Shown: positions 1-8,229 of the stretch, in pieces
How the letters are laid out: each line of letters starts with the position of its first letter
Position numbering within the stretch: position 1 is the stretch's first letter
Source: Clostridia bacterium
Lineage (GTDB): Bacteria > Bacillota > Clostridia > Christensenellales > CAG-917
Assembly (NCBI GenBank): GCA_017461985.1
Contig: JAFTSA010000008.1
Location: 62,001-126,000 of the forward strand
DNA: 64,000 bases
Direction: 5' to 3'
Translations under genes and position numbers: made by a program
The notes under the pieces: generated by a model
The model's database searches: none
What the model was told of the DNA's origin: nothing
Seen by the model: only the letters and a program-made list of their open reading frames with translations

Positions 1-26
1 CCGTTGAGGATTTTTGTTTCTTTCAT
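1..26 (-). CDS. Possible start of a further gene, cut by the window edge
   Basis: On the minus strand an ATG at 26 opens a frame reading MKETKILNG before the window ends. It lies about 60 bases past the stop of the preceding lipoprotein gene and runs in the same direction, so it could be the next gene. No good ribosome binding site is visible and nine codons are too few to identify a product. Confidence 0.25.
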
Positions 27-84
27 AATTCGGTTGTTTATCCGCAAATTTCCGCAAGATAAACTATTTCTTTCGCTTTTTTTC

Positions 85-1902
85 TTAAATCAGTCTGTAC
101 ACGACAAAGTTGTCACTGCCCTCGAATTTTGCAAAGACAAACACCTTGTCGGGGGTTGAGGTGGGTGCGTACATAAGACTGCCTGACACCATATTTGCAG
201 GGATGATGACGTTGCTACTTACGTCTGTTGAGAAGTTTTTGACACCGTAGTATTTGACGTTTTCACCAGTCACGTCACTGACTCTTGTTTCTGCAAACAT
301 GTATGAGCCAAGTTTGTAGATGTCACTCTTTGATGAGGTTTGTGCAATGTCAGCAAAAGGCACTGTTTCGTTGTCGCTCATCTTTTCAACCACGTTGCCG
401 TCCTTTGACAAAAGCACTGACTTGCCGTCAAGTTTTGCAAGGGTGTAGTAGCCAAGGAAAGGATTGATTTCAGTGAAACCCTTTGAGAAAGGCACGATTT
501 CCTTGCCAGTCAAGTCGTACACTGCATAGATTGTTTGTCCTTTTGAGTTGAGTGCAGTTGCGATGACCATACCGTTGTTGTAGGCGGCAGAGGTGACTGT
601 TTTGTTGACTGTGAAAAGGATATTGCCCTTGTTGTCAATGACTCTAAGGCTTGTTGAAGGCAGGGGCACAATGCCGATGTCGTCAACAAAGAGGAGTGCA
701 AGGTCATAGTATGACACCTCGTCAACTTCAAGAAGCTTGTCACGGGATGCACCCAAGTTGCCTGACAATGAATAAATGACGTTGAGATTTTCATCAAGGA
801 TGAATTGGTCATAATATCCTTCCTTGTCCCCTTCAACGGTTATGCAGTAGGTGGCGTAATAATAGCCTTCCTTCAAAATATTCTTGGTTGCGATGCCTGT
901 GCGGTCACTGCCATAATAGTGGTTGGCAAGGTTCAAGAAATAGTAGTCGCTGGTGAACACTTTTCTGCTGTCGGTTGTAGCATCGTAGATGAAACGTGAG
1001 ACCTTGACGTATTCGTCGTTGTAGTGGTAGGTGTAGTCCTCTTCCTTTTCAACCGTCCAGTCCTCGTGGATGAAGAACTTGCCCTCTCCCATATAGGTGA
1101 TTTCGTTGTAGTAGTCGTCTTCACCGTTGTCGTAGTAAGAGCCATACTCTGTACCGTTGTTGTTGACTACGTCACCACCACGAGGGATTGAGAAAATACG
1201 GCTGACGTCAATGCCGTCTTCGGTTGTGCCTGTGGACACAACGTAGTTGCCGTCAAAGCCTTGAAGTGATGCAAGGCTTGCACCGGCGTTTTTCACACGA
1301 CAAGCGATTTTGCCTGTTGAAACACGATAAATGCATGTGTATGACTTGTTGTCAGTTGCGTTCTTATCGTAGTTGGGGTTGACTGCAATAAGTTCGTTGT
1401 CAAGGACCTTAACCGTGTTGTCGATGGTCACGTTGTTTGTGCCAGTGATGACACCTTGAGGGATAACGATTTTGCCGTTGTAGTCTGTGACGAACATAAC
1501 ACCGTTGGCACTCTTCAAAACGATAAGGCCGTTTGACACTCTAAGGGCGGTGATTGCCAAGTTTTCTTGGAACATAAGCTCTGTTGTGCCACACTTGATG
1601 ATGCTGAGATAGGTGTTTGAGCCCAACGTCTTTTTCACCACAAATGCGTCAAGGTCACTGACGTAACCACTGTTTGAGTTTTTGTACTCGCTTGAAGTGG
1701 TTGTGGGTGAATAAAGTGACCAGCCTGCAGGGATTGACTCGATTGCCACTTCGTAAGAAATGAACTCCCCTGTTGAGGCGTGGTTTTCGTACACGGTTGT
1801 GAAATCGCTGTAGTCGTTCACGTCGGGGTTGCAAGCAAAGAAACAAACACTGCTCAATGCAAGCAACGTCACTAATGCAACTGTCTTGATTGTTCTTTTC
1901 AT
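85..1902 (-). CDS. Predicted lipoprotein with beta-propeller-like repeats
   Basis: A 605-residue secreted protein of unknown function. The N-terminus has a basic start, a hydrophobic core and a lipobox-like FFAC, so Cys24 should be lipidated by Lgt, which is encoded near 58 kb. The mature part is rich in Tyr, Asp and Gly and contains repeated units of the kind VIDNKGNILF and VYDLTGKEIVPF, which recall WG or beta-propeller repeats. There is a tyrosine- and acid-rich stretch in the middle. The start codon overlaps the recO stop as ATGA, so translation is probably coupled to recO. This is odd for a surface protein and suggests it is simply the tail of the housekeeping operon. Confidence 0.8.
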   Translation of the reverse strand: MKRTIKTVALVTLLALSSVCFFACNPDVNDYSDFTTVYENHASTGEFISYEVAIESIPAGWSLYSPTTTSSEYKNSNSGYVSDLDAFVVKKTLGSNTYLSIIKCGTTELMFQENLAITALRVSNGLIVLKSANGVMFVTDYNGKIVIPQGVITGTNNVTIDNTVKVLDNELIAVNPNYDKNATDNKSYTCIYRVSTGKIACRVKNAGASLASLQGFDGNYVVSTGTTEDGIDVSRIFSIPRGGDVVNNNGTEYGSYYDNGEDDYYNEITYMGEGKFFIHEDWTVEKEEDYTYHYNDEYVKVSRFIYDATTDSRKVFTSDYYFLNLANHYYGSDRTGIATKNILKEGYYYATYCITVEGDKEGYYDQFILDENLNVIYSLSGNLGASRDKLLEVDEVSYYDLALLFVDDIGIVPLPSTSLRVIDNKGNILFTVNKTVTSAAYNNGMVIATALNSKGQTIYAVYDLTGKEIVPFSKGFTEINPFLGYYTLAKLDGKSVLLSKDGNVVEKMSDNETVPFADIAQTSSKSDIYKLGSYMFAETRVSDVTGENVKYYGVKNFSTDVSSNVIIPANMVSGSLMYAPTSTPDKVFVFAKFEGSDNFVVYRLI

Positions 1903-2597
1903 AAAAGCTCCGTAAAATAGTGCTTGCCAAGACGAAGTCCAAGAACTTGACCTATAAGGTCAGCAAGGACCATGTTGGCGTTGTTTTTGAGATGGGTGGG
2001 GATATCAAGGTTTTCACCTGCAAGATAGGCCCGTGTCACGGCGTCTATGCCCGTGCCCGTGTAGTCCGCGCAATGAGGGCAAACAATGCCGTCTTTTTCA
2101 GAAAATACTGCGTCTCCGTCAAGAAGGCATTTGCATAGATTGCAAGTGGAAAAATCCACTTCGTAGCCGTTGTCGGTGAGGGCGTAGGTCAAAAACTTGG
2201 TGACGCTGTCCTCTGCGCTCTTCCCTTCGTATGCCATACCCTTCAACACCTCTATGGTGTGCATAAAGAGGGTGGGTTGGCTTTCAGGGGACAACTTCTG
2301 CAACCCTTCAAGGATAAGGGCGGCAGCATAGTACTTTTCTATGTCAAGTGTTATGGGTGAAAAACTGTCAATCTGCGAGCAGTCTGCAAGGACCAACCTT
2401 TCGGGCTTGCCTGCAAGCATATACTCACCGAAATTCATAGGCTCGGTGGCATAGCGCAGTTTTGCCTTGGGTTTCAAGCATCCCTTGGCGGTAACGGTCA
2501 GTTTGCCCTCCTCTATTGACACGAGGGTGACAATCATATCCGTATCACCATAGGGCACTGCCCTTGTGACTATTGCGGTGACTTTTTTTGCATCCAT
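1899..2597 (-). CDS. recO: DNA repair protein RecO
   Basis: RecO loads RecA onto SSB-coated single-stranded DNA together with RecR, which is encoded near 62 kb. The 232-residue protein has the N-terminal OB-fold opening (VTAIVTRAVPYGDTDMIV), the central helical part, and a zinc-binding site with Cys pairs at 152/155 and 173/176. Length is normal for the family. The start ATG follows the era stop by one base, so the two are co-transcribed, and its own stop overlaps the start of the downstream lipoprotein. Position after era is the usual Firmicute arrangement. Confidence 0.95.
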   Translation of the reverse strand: MDAKKVTAIVTRAVPYGDTDMIVTLVSIEEGKLTVTAKGCLKPKAKLRYATEPMNFGEYMLAGKPERLVLADCSQIDSFSPITLDIEKYYAAALILEGLQKLSPESQPTLFMHTIEVLKGMAYEGKSAEDSVTKFLTYALTDNGYEVDFSTCNLCKCLLDGDAVFSEKDGIVCPHCADYTGTGIDAVTRAYLAGENLDIPTHLKNNANMVLADLIGQVLGLRLGKHYFTELL

Positions 2598-2598
2598 A

Positions 2599-3510
2599 CT
2601 ATTTTTTCAAATCTTTGATGTCGTAGCCCAACTCTCTCATGAGATAGTCGCTGTTGCGCCAGTCGGGTTTTGCTTTCACGTACAGGGTGAGGAATACTTG
2701 CTCACCAGTCATTTCTTCAAGGTCCTTTCTTGCTGCGGATGCGATTTGTTTCAAGGTGTTTCCGCCCTTGCCGATGACGATGGCTTTGTGAGATTGCTTT
2801 TCAACGACGATGTCTGCATCTATTTCATAGATGGGTTTGTCCTCTCTCATTTCAAACTTGTTGATATATACGCCGATGCCGTAAGGGATTTCCTTGTCAA
2901 GGAGATAAAGCCCCTTTTCGCGGATGATTTCCGCCGCCATAAAACGCATACTGCTGTCTGTGAACATATCTTCGGGGAACATTTGCACGCCCTCAGGGAG
3001 GAGTGCAAGAAGTTCGTTCATGATAGGTTCAAGGTTTTCACCCTTCTTTGCAGATGCGGGCACAACCGCCTTGATTTGAGGGAAAGCGGTCAGTTTTTGA
3101 AGGACGTCAAGCATTGTGGTCTTGGTGACTGCGTCTTCCTTGTTGAGCACAACGATGAGGGGTTTGCCATCAGCGTGCTTTTCAATGAATTCGTAATCCT
3201 CTTTTTGAAGTCCTTTTGCGGTGTCAACAACGTAGAGTATTCCGTCCACGTCCTTGAGACCAACTTCCACTGACTTCATCATATAGTCACCAAGATGGTT
3301 TTTTGCGCTGTGTATGCCGGGGGTGTCAATGAATACAACTTGATAGTCCTCGCCACTTTCGTCCGTGCCGTTGACTATGCCGAGAATTTTGTTTCTTGTG
3401 GTTTGGGGACGCCAAGAGACGATTGCCACCTTCTCCCCTACAAGTGAATTGATAAGTGTTGATTTGCCTGCGTTTGCAAGACCTGTTATACAAATAAATC
3501 CTGATTTCAT
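2599..3510 (-). CDS. era: GTPase Era
   Basis: Era is a GTP-binding protein that assists maturation of the 30S ribosomal subunit by binding the 3' end of 16S rRNA. The 303-residue protein shows the P-loop GLANAGKST (10-18), DTPG (62-65), NKED (123-126) and a C-terminal KH RNA-binding domain with VIGKGG at 245-250. The P-loop has Leu-Ala where most homologues have Arg-Pro. It sits between ybeY and recO, both with related roles in rRNA or DNA maintenance. The usual dgkA and cdd genes between ybeY and era are missing; instead there is a 101-base gap with a hairpin next to the start codon. Confidence 0.97.
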   Translation of the reverse strand: MKSGFICITGLANAGKSTLINSLVGEKVAIVSWRPQTTRNKILGIVNGTDESGEDYQVVFIDTPGIHSAKNHLGDYMMKSVEVGLKDVDGILYVVDTAKGLQKEDYEFIEKHADGKPLIVVLNKEDAVTKTTMLDVLQKLTAFPQIKAVVPASAKKGENLEPIMNELLALLPEGVQMFPEDMFTDSSMRFMAAEIIREKGLYLLDKEIPYGIGVYINKFEMREDKPIYEIDADIVVEKQSHKAIVIGKGGNTLKQIASAARKDLEEMTGEQVFLTLYVKAKPDWRNSDYLMRELGYDIKDLKK

Positions 3511-3522
3511 CTGTTTTCCGTT

Positions 3523-3539
3523 CCAACTCTGTGAGTTGG
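3523..3539 (-). promoter_or_regulatory. Hairpin in the era leader
   Basis: Seven-base arms CCAACTC and GAGTTGG separated by three bases lie 12 bases upstream of the era ATG on the minus strand. The only purine-rich candidate for a ribosome binding site (GGAACGGAAAA) begins inside the 3' arm, so the hairpin could limit era translation. Function is inferred from position only. Confidence 0.45.
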
Positions 3540-3593
3540 CTATGTCGATTTGATTGTTTACGCTTTGAATTGTTTTGTTTTTGTGTTGTTTAG

Positions 3594-3605
3594 TTGTCTA
3601 GACAA
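3594..3605. repeat. Perfect 12-bp palindrome TTGTCTAGACAA
   Basis: A perfect palindrome just past the ybeY stop, in the gap where dgkA and cdd are found in many Firmicutes. It has no following T-run, so it is not a standard terminator. It may be an operator, an RNA-processing hairpin or chance. Confidence 0.4.
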
Positions 3606-3611
3606 ATTCCA

Positions 3612-4082
3612 TCAATCCCTTTTCAAGCCAACTTTGTTCATAATTTGGTTTTGGAGGGGGAACATAATCTTTTCATCTTCGGGGATAACGTGGTCATAGC
3701 CCAAAAGATGCAATAGTCCGTGGCAGGTGAGGAATCCCATTTCTCTTTCCATTGAGTGGCCGTATTCCTTGGCTTGCTCCTTTGCTCTTTTACGGCAAAT
3801 CATAATGCTGCCAAGACACACCTTTCCACTGACACCGTCTGCATCGGTGAAGTCCTCTCTTTTTTTGGGCAGTTTCAGTCCTTCAAAATAGGGGAAACTG
3901 AGCACGTCGGTGACGCCGTCAACTCCGCGGGTTTCAAGATTATACGCTCTTATGGTGTCTTCGTCCACAACGGCTATGTCAGTGACGAAAAAGTTGTCCT
4001 GTCCAAGGTGGTCAAAGACTGCCTTCTCCACCTTTTTCATAAGTGCCTTTTCTTTCAGTTTTGCGTAGGTGAAGTTTATCAT
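3612..4082 (-). CDS. ybeY: Endoribonuclease YbeY, rRNA maturation factor
   Basis: YbeY is a zinc metalloprotein needed for 16S rRNA 3'-end processing and ribosome quality control. The 156-residue protein carries the family signature TDVLSFP (58-64) and the metal motif HGLLHLLGYDH with His121, His125 and His131. Length is typical. Its ATG overlaps the stop of the upstream yqfF-like gene (ATGA), which indicates translational coupling. The next gene downstream is era, another 16S maturation factor. Confidence 0.96.
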   Translation of the reverse strand: MINFTYAKLKEKALMKKVEKAVFDHLGQDNFFVTDIAVVDEDTIRAYNLETRGVDGVTDVLSFPYFEGLKLPKKREDFTDADGVSGKVCLGSIMICRKRAKEQAKEYGHSMEREMGFLTCHGLLHLLGYDHVIPEDEKIMFPLQNQIMNKVGLKRD

Positions 4083-5551
4083 TTTCTCTTTTCGTATGAA
4101 ACTCTGCTGTGATGGATGCTGGGAAGCACGTCAATGATTGTTTCCTTGATGGTGTTGATGTCTTTAATGGTGATGGGGCACTCGTCAAATTGACCGAGGC
4201 TCAACTTTTCATCAACAAGTTTGTTGATGCGTGCCACAAATTCCTCTTTGGTGTCAGGCATATATGATCTGCAAGCCGCCTCGATGGTGTCTGCAATCAT
4301 AATGATTGCCCCAACTTTTGATTGGGGTTTAGGGCCTGAATAGGTGTAGTCCACTGTGGGAAGTTCACCTTCTTCGGTGAGGGACAGTGCCTTGCGATAG
4401 AAATATCCAACAGGAGTTGTGCCGTGGTGCTCTCTGCAAATTGCGATGATTTCCTTGGGCAGACGATATTGCTTGGCAAGGATTTCACCAAAGAGAGTGT
4501 GTGAAGTTATCATACTGACACTGACTTCGGGGATAAGCTCATCGTGGGGGTTGTAGGTTGATTGGTTTTCTGAAAAATACACGGGGGCTTTCAGTTTGCC
4601 TACGTCGTGATAATATGCGGCGCATCTTGCAAGGTGAGGGTTTTCACCGATTGCTTCTGCGCAGGCTTCTGCCAAGTTTCCAACGACAAGTGAGTGGTTG
4701 AAAGTGCCGGGGGCTTCACTGGCAAGTCGTTTCAAAAGAGGATGTGAAAGTGCGGTCAGTTCGTTCAATTTGAAGTCGTCTGCGATGTTGAAGATTCCTT
4801 CAAAGATTGCACAGAACGGCAATGACACGATGACTGCGGCAAGGTTTCCGCCGTATGACCAAGCAATGTTGAACAAAATCTCCATTGACACGTCGCCGAT
4901 TGCCATTGTGGATATGACAACGAGAGGGGCTGAAACAAAGGCTGCAAGGGCACTCATCATCAAGAATTTCAAGCGGGTGTAGTGTCTTGATGCCAGTGAG
5001 TTGACGCAGATTGCCGCCACCAAGTTGCACACTATTGATGCAATGACTTGATAGACGTCAATGTTGTTTTCAAGCATATCCGTGGATATGAATGAGGTCA
5101 TCAAGAAAAGTGCGGTGCAAGAGGTTGCAATAAGACTTGTCTTGCGATTGGTCAGCACCAAAAGAATCAGTGACACCAAGGATATGGGCATAAGATAGCT
5201 GTTGAAATAGTGCACTGTGGCCATGCAGACAACGTAGGTTGCCGCCACAACGATTGTCACAAGAGTGAAGTTTCTTGCAAGGAACTTTTCCTCGTGGGCA
5301 AAGGAGTGCACTGCAAAGAACATTGCAATCATCAAAAAGAGATATATTGCAAGTCTGCCTGCGGTTTCAAAGGCGCTTTCAACGGTGAATGCGTCAAGAA
5401 ACTCCCCTGTTATCATAATGCCAAAAAGCGCCATACCTTCCGCTGCAATAAAAGTCAGGGGGAAGGTTTTTCCAAAGGCAGAGCCTAGGCTTCTGCGTTT
5501 CAACTGCTTTTGATTTTGAATCAAACTCAAATCTTTAATATCGTCTATCAT
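4079..5551 (-). CDS. yqfF: Membrane HD-domain phosphodiesterase, PgpH/YqfF family, lacking the ectodomain
   Basis: PgpH/YqfF proteins degrade the second messenger c-di-AMP. The 490-residue protein has several membrane segments between about residues 28 and 250, followed by a cytoplasmic HD domain with His286, the HD pair at 315-316, later SH and EHHGT histidines and the IADTIEAA aspartate, so the metal site looks intact. Classical PgpH is about 700 residues because a large extracellular 7TMR-HDED domain follows the first helix; here the membrane region begins almost at once, so that sensor is missing. Position between phoH and ybeY is canonical. The c-di-AMP substrate is inferred from the family. 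Confidence 0.88.
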   Translation of the reverse strand: MIDDIKDLSLIQNQKQLKRRSLGSAFGKTFPLTFIAAEGMALFGIMITGEFLDAFTVESAFETAGRLAIYLFLMIAMFFAVHSFAHEEKFLARNFTLVTIVVAATYVVCMATVHYFNSYLMPISLVSLILLVLTNRKTSLIATSCTALFLMTSFISTDMLENNIDVYQVIASIVCNLVAAICVNSLASRHYTRLKFLMMSALAAFVSAPLVVISTMAIGDVSMEILFNIAWSYGGNLAAVIVSLPFCAIFEGIFNIADDFKLNELTALSHPLLKRLASEAPGTFNHSLVVGNLAEACAEAIGENPHLARCAAYYHDVGKLKAPVYFSENQSTYNPHDELIPEVSVSMITSHTLFGEILAKQYRLPKEIIAICREHHGTTPVGYFYRKALSLTEEGELPTVDYTYSGPKPQSKVGAIIMIADTIEAACRSYMPDTKEEFVARINKLVDEKLSLGQFDECPITIKDINTIKETIIDVLPSIHHSRVSYEKRK

Positions 5552-5567
5552 AACTTTCTCTCACGGG

Positions 5568-6560
5568 TTATTTGTCCCCGTTTTCAGTGTTTTCCTTTCT
5601 CTTTTGTTCTCTTTCCTTGTCCGCTTTCTCGTAGGCGCGTATTATGCGAGATACAAGTTCGTGACGGACAACGTCTCTGTGGTCAAAGCGGATAACCTTT
5701 ATGTCGTCAAGGCCTTCAAGGACGCTGACTGCATCTTTCATACCGCTTGTGACGTGGTGAGGCAAGTCTATTTGTGTTATATCCCCAGTCACCACGATTT
5801 TGCTTCCTTCACCCATACGTGTCAAAAACATCTTCATCTGCTCTCTCGTGGTGTTTTGTGCTTCGTCAAGGATGATGAAACTGTTGGACAACGTACGCCC
5901 GCGCATGTAAGCGAGGGGGGCGATTTCTATGCTTCCACGCTCTATGGCTTTGAGATAACTATCCCCACCCATCGTGTCTTGGAGAGCGTCGTATATGGGG
6001 CGAAGATAGGGGTCTACCTTTTCAGCAAGGTCACCGGGGAGGAAGCCAAGTTTTTCACCTGCTTCAACGGCAGGACGCGTCAGGATTATCCTTTCAACGT
6101 CGTGGTTTTTCAGTGCATACACTGCAAGGGCCACTGCAAGATAGGTCTTGCCTGTGCCGGCAGGTCCTATGCCAAAAACAATCTTGTTTTTGCGGATGGC
6201 GTCAACGTATTCCTTTTGTCCAAGTGATTTGGGGCGTATGACTTTGCCTTTTGCGGTGATTGCCACAGTGCCCATCAGGTCACTCAGAGAAGCCACTTGT
6301 CCGCTTTTGACCATATCAATGACCATACAAATTTGGGTTGTGGTCAAGGTGTCCTTTTTTGAAAGGGTTGCTATGGCGTCTATTGCAGATATGGCGTCAA
6401 GGACGTCCTTTTCTTCACCAGTGATTTTCATCACTGAACTGCCTGTGAAAATCTTGACGTTGAAAGCGTCTTCAATGCGCTCTACGTTGCCGTCAAGTCC
6501 GCCAAAAAGCATGACTAACGTGTCATAATCATCAAAATGCTTGTCTCTTGAAATCTTCAA
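5568..6560 (-). CDS. phoH: PhoH family ATPase
   Basis: PhoH (PhoL in some species) is a P-loop ATPase of the cytoplasm linked to RNA metabolism and often encoded next to ybeY. The 330-residue protein has an N-terminal small domain (1-90), Walker A GPAGTGKT at 132-139 and a Walker B region ILDEAQN with the DEAQ at 232-235, followed by the conserved GDITQIDLP. A charged, Lys/Glu-rich tail ends the protein. Its start overlaps the stop of yqfD, and yqfF follows 16 bases downstream, so it belongs to the same transcript. Confidence 0.95.
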   Translation of the reverse strand: MKISRDKHFDDYDTLVMLFGGLDGNVERIEDAFNVKIFTGSSVMKITGEEKDVLDAISAIDAIATLSKKDTLTTTQICMVIDMVKSGQVASLSDLMGTVAITAKGKVIRPKSLGQKEYVDAIRKNKIVFGIGPAGTGKTYLAVALAVYALKNHDVERIILTRPAVEAGEKLGFLPGDLAEKVDPYLRPIYDALQDTMGGDSYLKAIERGSIEIAPLAYMRGRTLSNSFIILDEAQNTTREQMKMFLTRMGEGSKIVVTGDITQIDLPHHVTSGMKDAVSVLEGLDDIKVIRFDHRDVVRHELVSRIIRAYEKADKEREQKRKENTENGDK

Positions 6561-7879
6561 TTGAGCCTTTCCTCCACTGTCAAGGTCAGTGTCACAAGCC
6601 GTCCGCCGTCAACTCTTTCGACTTGGGCTTGCCACGACCTCACCTTTTCAAATTGGTTTTTGTCTATCACTTCGCCGTAGGCGATTTGCTTGAGATCTTC
6701 ATCACTGGCGATGAAATCCACTTCCACCACTTCGTGATAGGTCCACTTGTACACCGTGAAAGGGATGAGAAAGTCGTTTTTTGTCACCGTCTTTTTCACA
6801 GTGTAGTTTTCGTATGGCGGTTTTGGGGTTTTGCTCCCACGAAACAGACCTATGACGGTTTTTGTCTTTGTCCGTCCGCTTTCGGTCATAACTCTGTCGG
6901 GGTAAAACCTTGACACCGTCACCACTCTCTCGCCATACACGTAGCCGTTGGCAGGGGCAGGGATTTTTTCCTCACCTTTGAGATAATAGTCACCGATGAG
7001 AATCTGCCCCTCGTTGACTTCATCGCCTACCTGCACTTCCGCCGTGCCTGAAAAGACAATCACTCTTGTGACAACTCCGTCTTTCAGTGCTGTCGGGGGC
7101 GCGCCTCCGCCTACGTACTCGTCACGGGCAAGCTCACGCACCACACTCACATACACGCGCGTGCCAAGTTTCTCCACAGACGCAAAGGACACTCCGTCAA
7201 GACCTAACAAGGCTCTTTCAACCGCCTTGTCGTCAAAGCCGAAAATCAGTGCCCCTTCCTCAATGCCGTAGGTGTTGAGGACGTCCAAAACACTCTTGTC
7301 ATTTCCGCCGTATTCCACCTTGAAAACAAAGTGGGGATAAATGATAAAAGTGCATACAGCACAAAACAACCCAACCACCAACCCCGTCCTTTTTAGGACG
7401 GAAAGAAGAGCGTAGGGAAAGCCTTTTGTGCCTACAATAGTATGAGTATAACATAAGTTATTTATTATTGCAATAATTTCGCGTCTTTCTTTTCTTGGGG
7501 CGTAAAAGGTCAAAACACCCTCTTTGTGCTCCACTTTTTTGAAGTGAGCAACACGAGAAAGTTCGTTCAAAAGCCGTGAAAACGTGGGGGTTTCCACCCT
7601 GTGAATATCAGTGCCGAAGGGGGCAAGTTTGTCCTCAATTTTCCTCATCAAAAGGCTGAGTTTTGATGGGGTTTCCCTTTTCACCTCAACTGGTGTTTCA
7701 ACCCTGTTTTCGGTGACGGTTTTGCTCTCTTCCTTTTCGTGGTTTCGCTTTCTTATTTTGCGAGGTTTTTCAGTGACACTATCCACTTCATTTTTCCTAA
7801 ATTTCAAGGGCTTTTTGCTGTCAGTGGTTTTTTGTGCAAATTTGGATTTTGTCCGTTTAGATACTCTGTTTTCACTCAT
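6557..7879 (-). CDS. yqfD: Sporulation protein YqfD with an N-terminal charged extension
   Basis: YqfD is a membrane protein of the sporulation mother cell in Bacillus, related in layout to SpoIV-type factors. The 440-residue protein has a membrane segment at about 164-182 and an extracytoplasmic part with the family features (EYGGNDKSVLDVLNTYGI and, later, a LYKG-like VYGERVVTVSRFYPD region). Residues 1 to about 75 are a Lys/Arg/Glu-rich, probably disordered extension; Bacillus YqfD is about 398 residues without it. The gene overlaps yqfC by eight bases and phoH by four. Family assignment is firm; the role of the extension is unknown. Confidence 0.88.
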   Translation of the reverse strand: MSENRVSKRTKSKFAQKTTDSKKPLKFRKNEVDSVTEKPRKIRKRNHEKEESKTVTENRVETPVEVKRETPSKLSLLMRKIEDKLAPFGTDIHRVETPTFSRLLNELSRVAHFKKVEHKEGVLTFYAPRKERREIIAIINNLCYTHTIVGTKGFPYALLSVLKRTGLVVGLFCAVCTFIIYPHFVFKVEYGGNDKSVLDVLNTYGIEEGALIFGFDDKAVERALLGLDGVSFASVEKLGTRVYVSVVRELARDEYVGGGAPPTALKDGVVTRVIVFSGTAEVQVGDEVNEGQILIGDYYLKGEEKIPAPANGYVYGERVVTVSRFYPDRVMTESGRTKTKTVIGLFRGSKTPKPPYENYTVKKTVTKNDFLIPFTVYKWTYHEVVEVDFIASDEDLKQIAYGEVIDKNQFEKVRSWQAQVERVDGGRLVTLTLTVEERLN

Positions 7880-8120
7880 ATTGCACCCCGTTTATAACTC
7901 CCGAAATGAGGATGTTCCCGTCACCTATTTCCTTGATTTTGAGCCTCTCACCACTGACTGAAACAACGCACTTTTTCACCCTTGCTTTAAGCTGATTTTC
8001 ATTTGAAAAAACAACGTTTTTTACACCCTCGATGACAACGGCATTTCTCCCTAATATTGTCACCGAAAAGTGGACTACGTCTTCAAGATTTAGTTTCAAT
8101 TTCAACTCGTCAAAAAACAT
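7872..8120 (-). CDS. yqfC: Sporulation protein YqfC (YabP/YqfC family)
   Basis: A small 82-residue protein of the YabP/YqfC family, whose genes are controlled by SigE in Bacillus sporulation. It has the beta-rich pattern of the family (VVIEGVKNVVFSNENQ, then GERLKIKEIGDGNILISG). It is the first gene of the yqfC-to-recO cluster. No Shine-Dalgarno sequence precedes the ATG; instead a SigE-like -10 ends five bases before it, so the message may be leaderless. Presence of yqfC and yqfD suggests a spore-forming ancestry. Confidence 0.9.
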   Translation of the reverse strand: MFFDELKLKLNLEDVVHFSVTILGRNAVVIEGVKNVVFSNENQLKARVKKCVVSVSGERLKIKEIGDGNILISGVINGVQYE

Positions 8121-8125
8121 ACTTT

Positions 8126-8154
8126 AATATATGTCGCGCGCGTGAGGAGTATGA
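8126..8154 (-). promoter_or_regulatory. SigE-like promoter of yqfC
   Basis: On the minus strand TCATACT (8154-8148), a 14-base spacer and CATATATT (8133-8126) match the sporulation SigE consensus (-35 like KMATATT, -10 like CATACANT, 13-15 base spacer). No good vegetative promoter is seen here. The match fits the known SigE control of yqfC-yqfD in Bacillus. Confidence 0.6.
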
Positions 8155-8175
8155 GGACAAACCTTTTGTGAAAGC

Positions 8176-8204
8176 AAAATAAAAAGGACAGATTTCTCTG
8201 TCCT
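8176..8204 (-). terminator. Intrinsic terminator after dnaB
   Basis: Eight-base arms AGGACAGA/TCTGTCCT with a four-base loop, followed on the minus strand by TTTTATTTT. It separates dnaB from the yqfC cluster. Confidence 0.9.
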
Positions 8205-8229
8205 CTTTTCATTTCATTTGTGCTAGATT

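Noticed and set aside
2566..3273. 235-residue plus-strand frame opposite era
   Set aside because: Antisense shadow of a conserved gene; Cys/His/Phe-rich composition and no start signals. The same holds for the long frames opposite phoH (5604-6227) and the surface peptidase (38152-38937).
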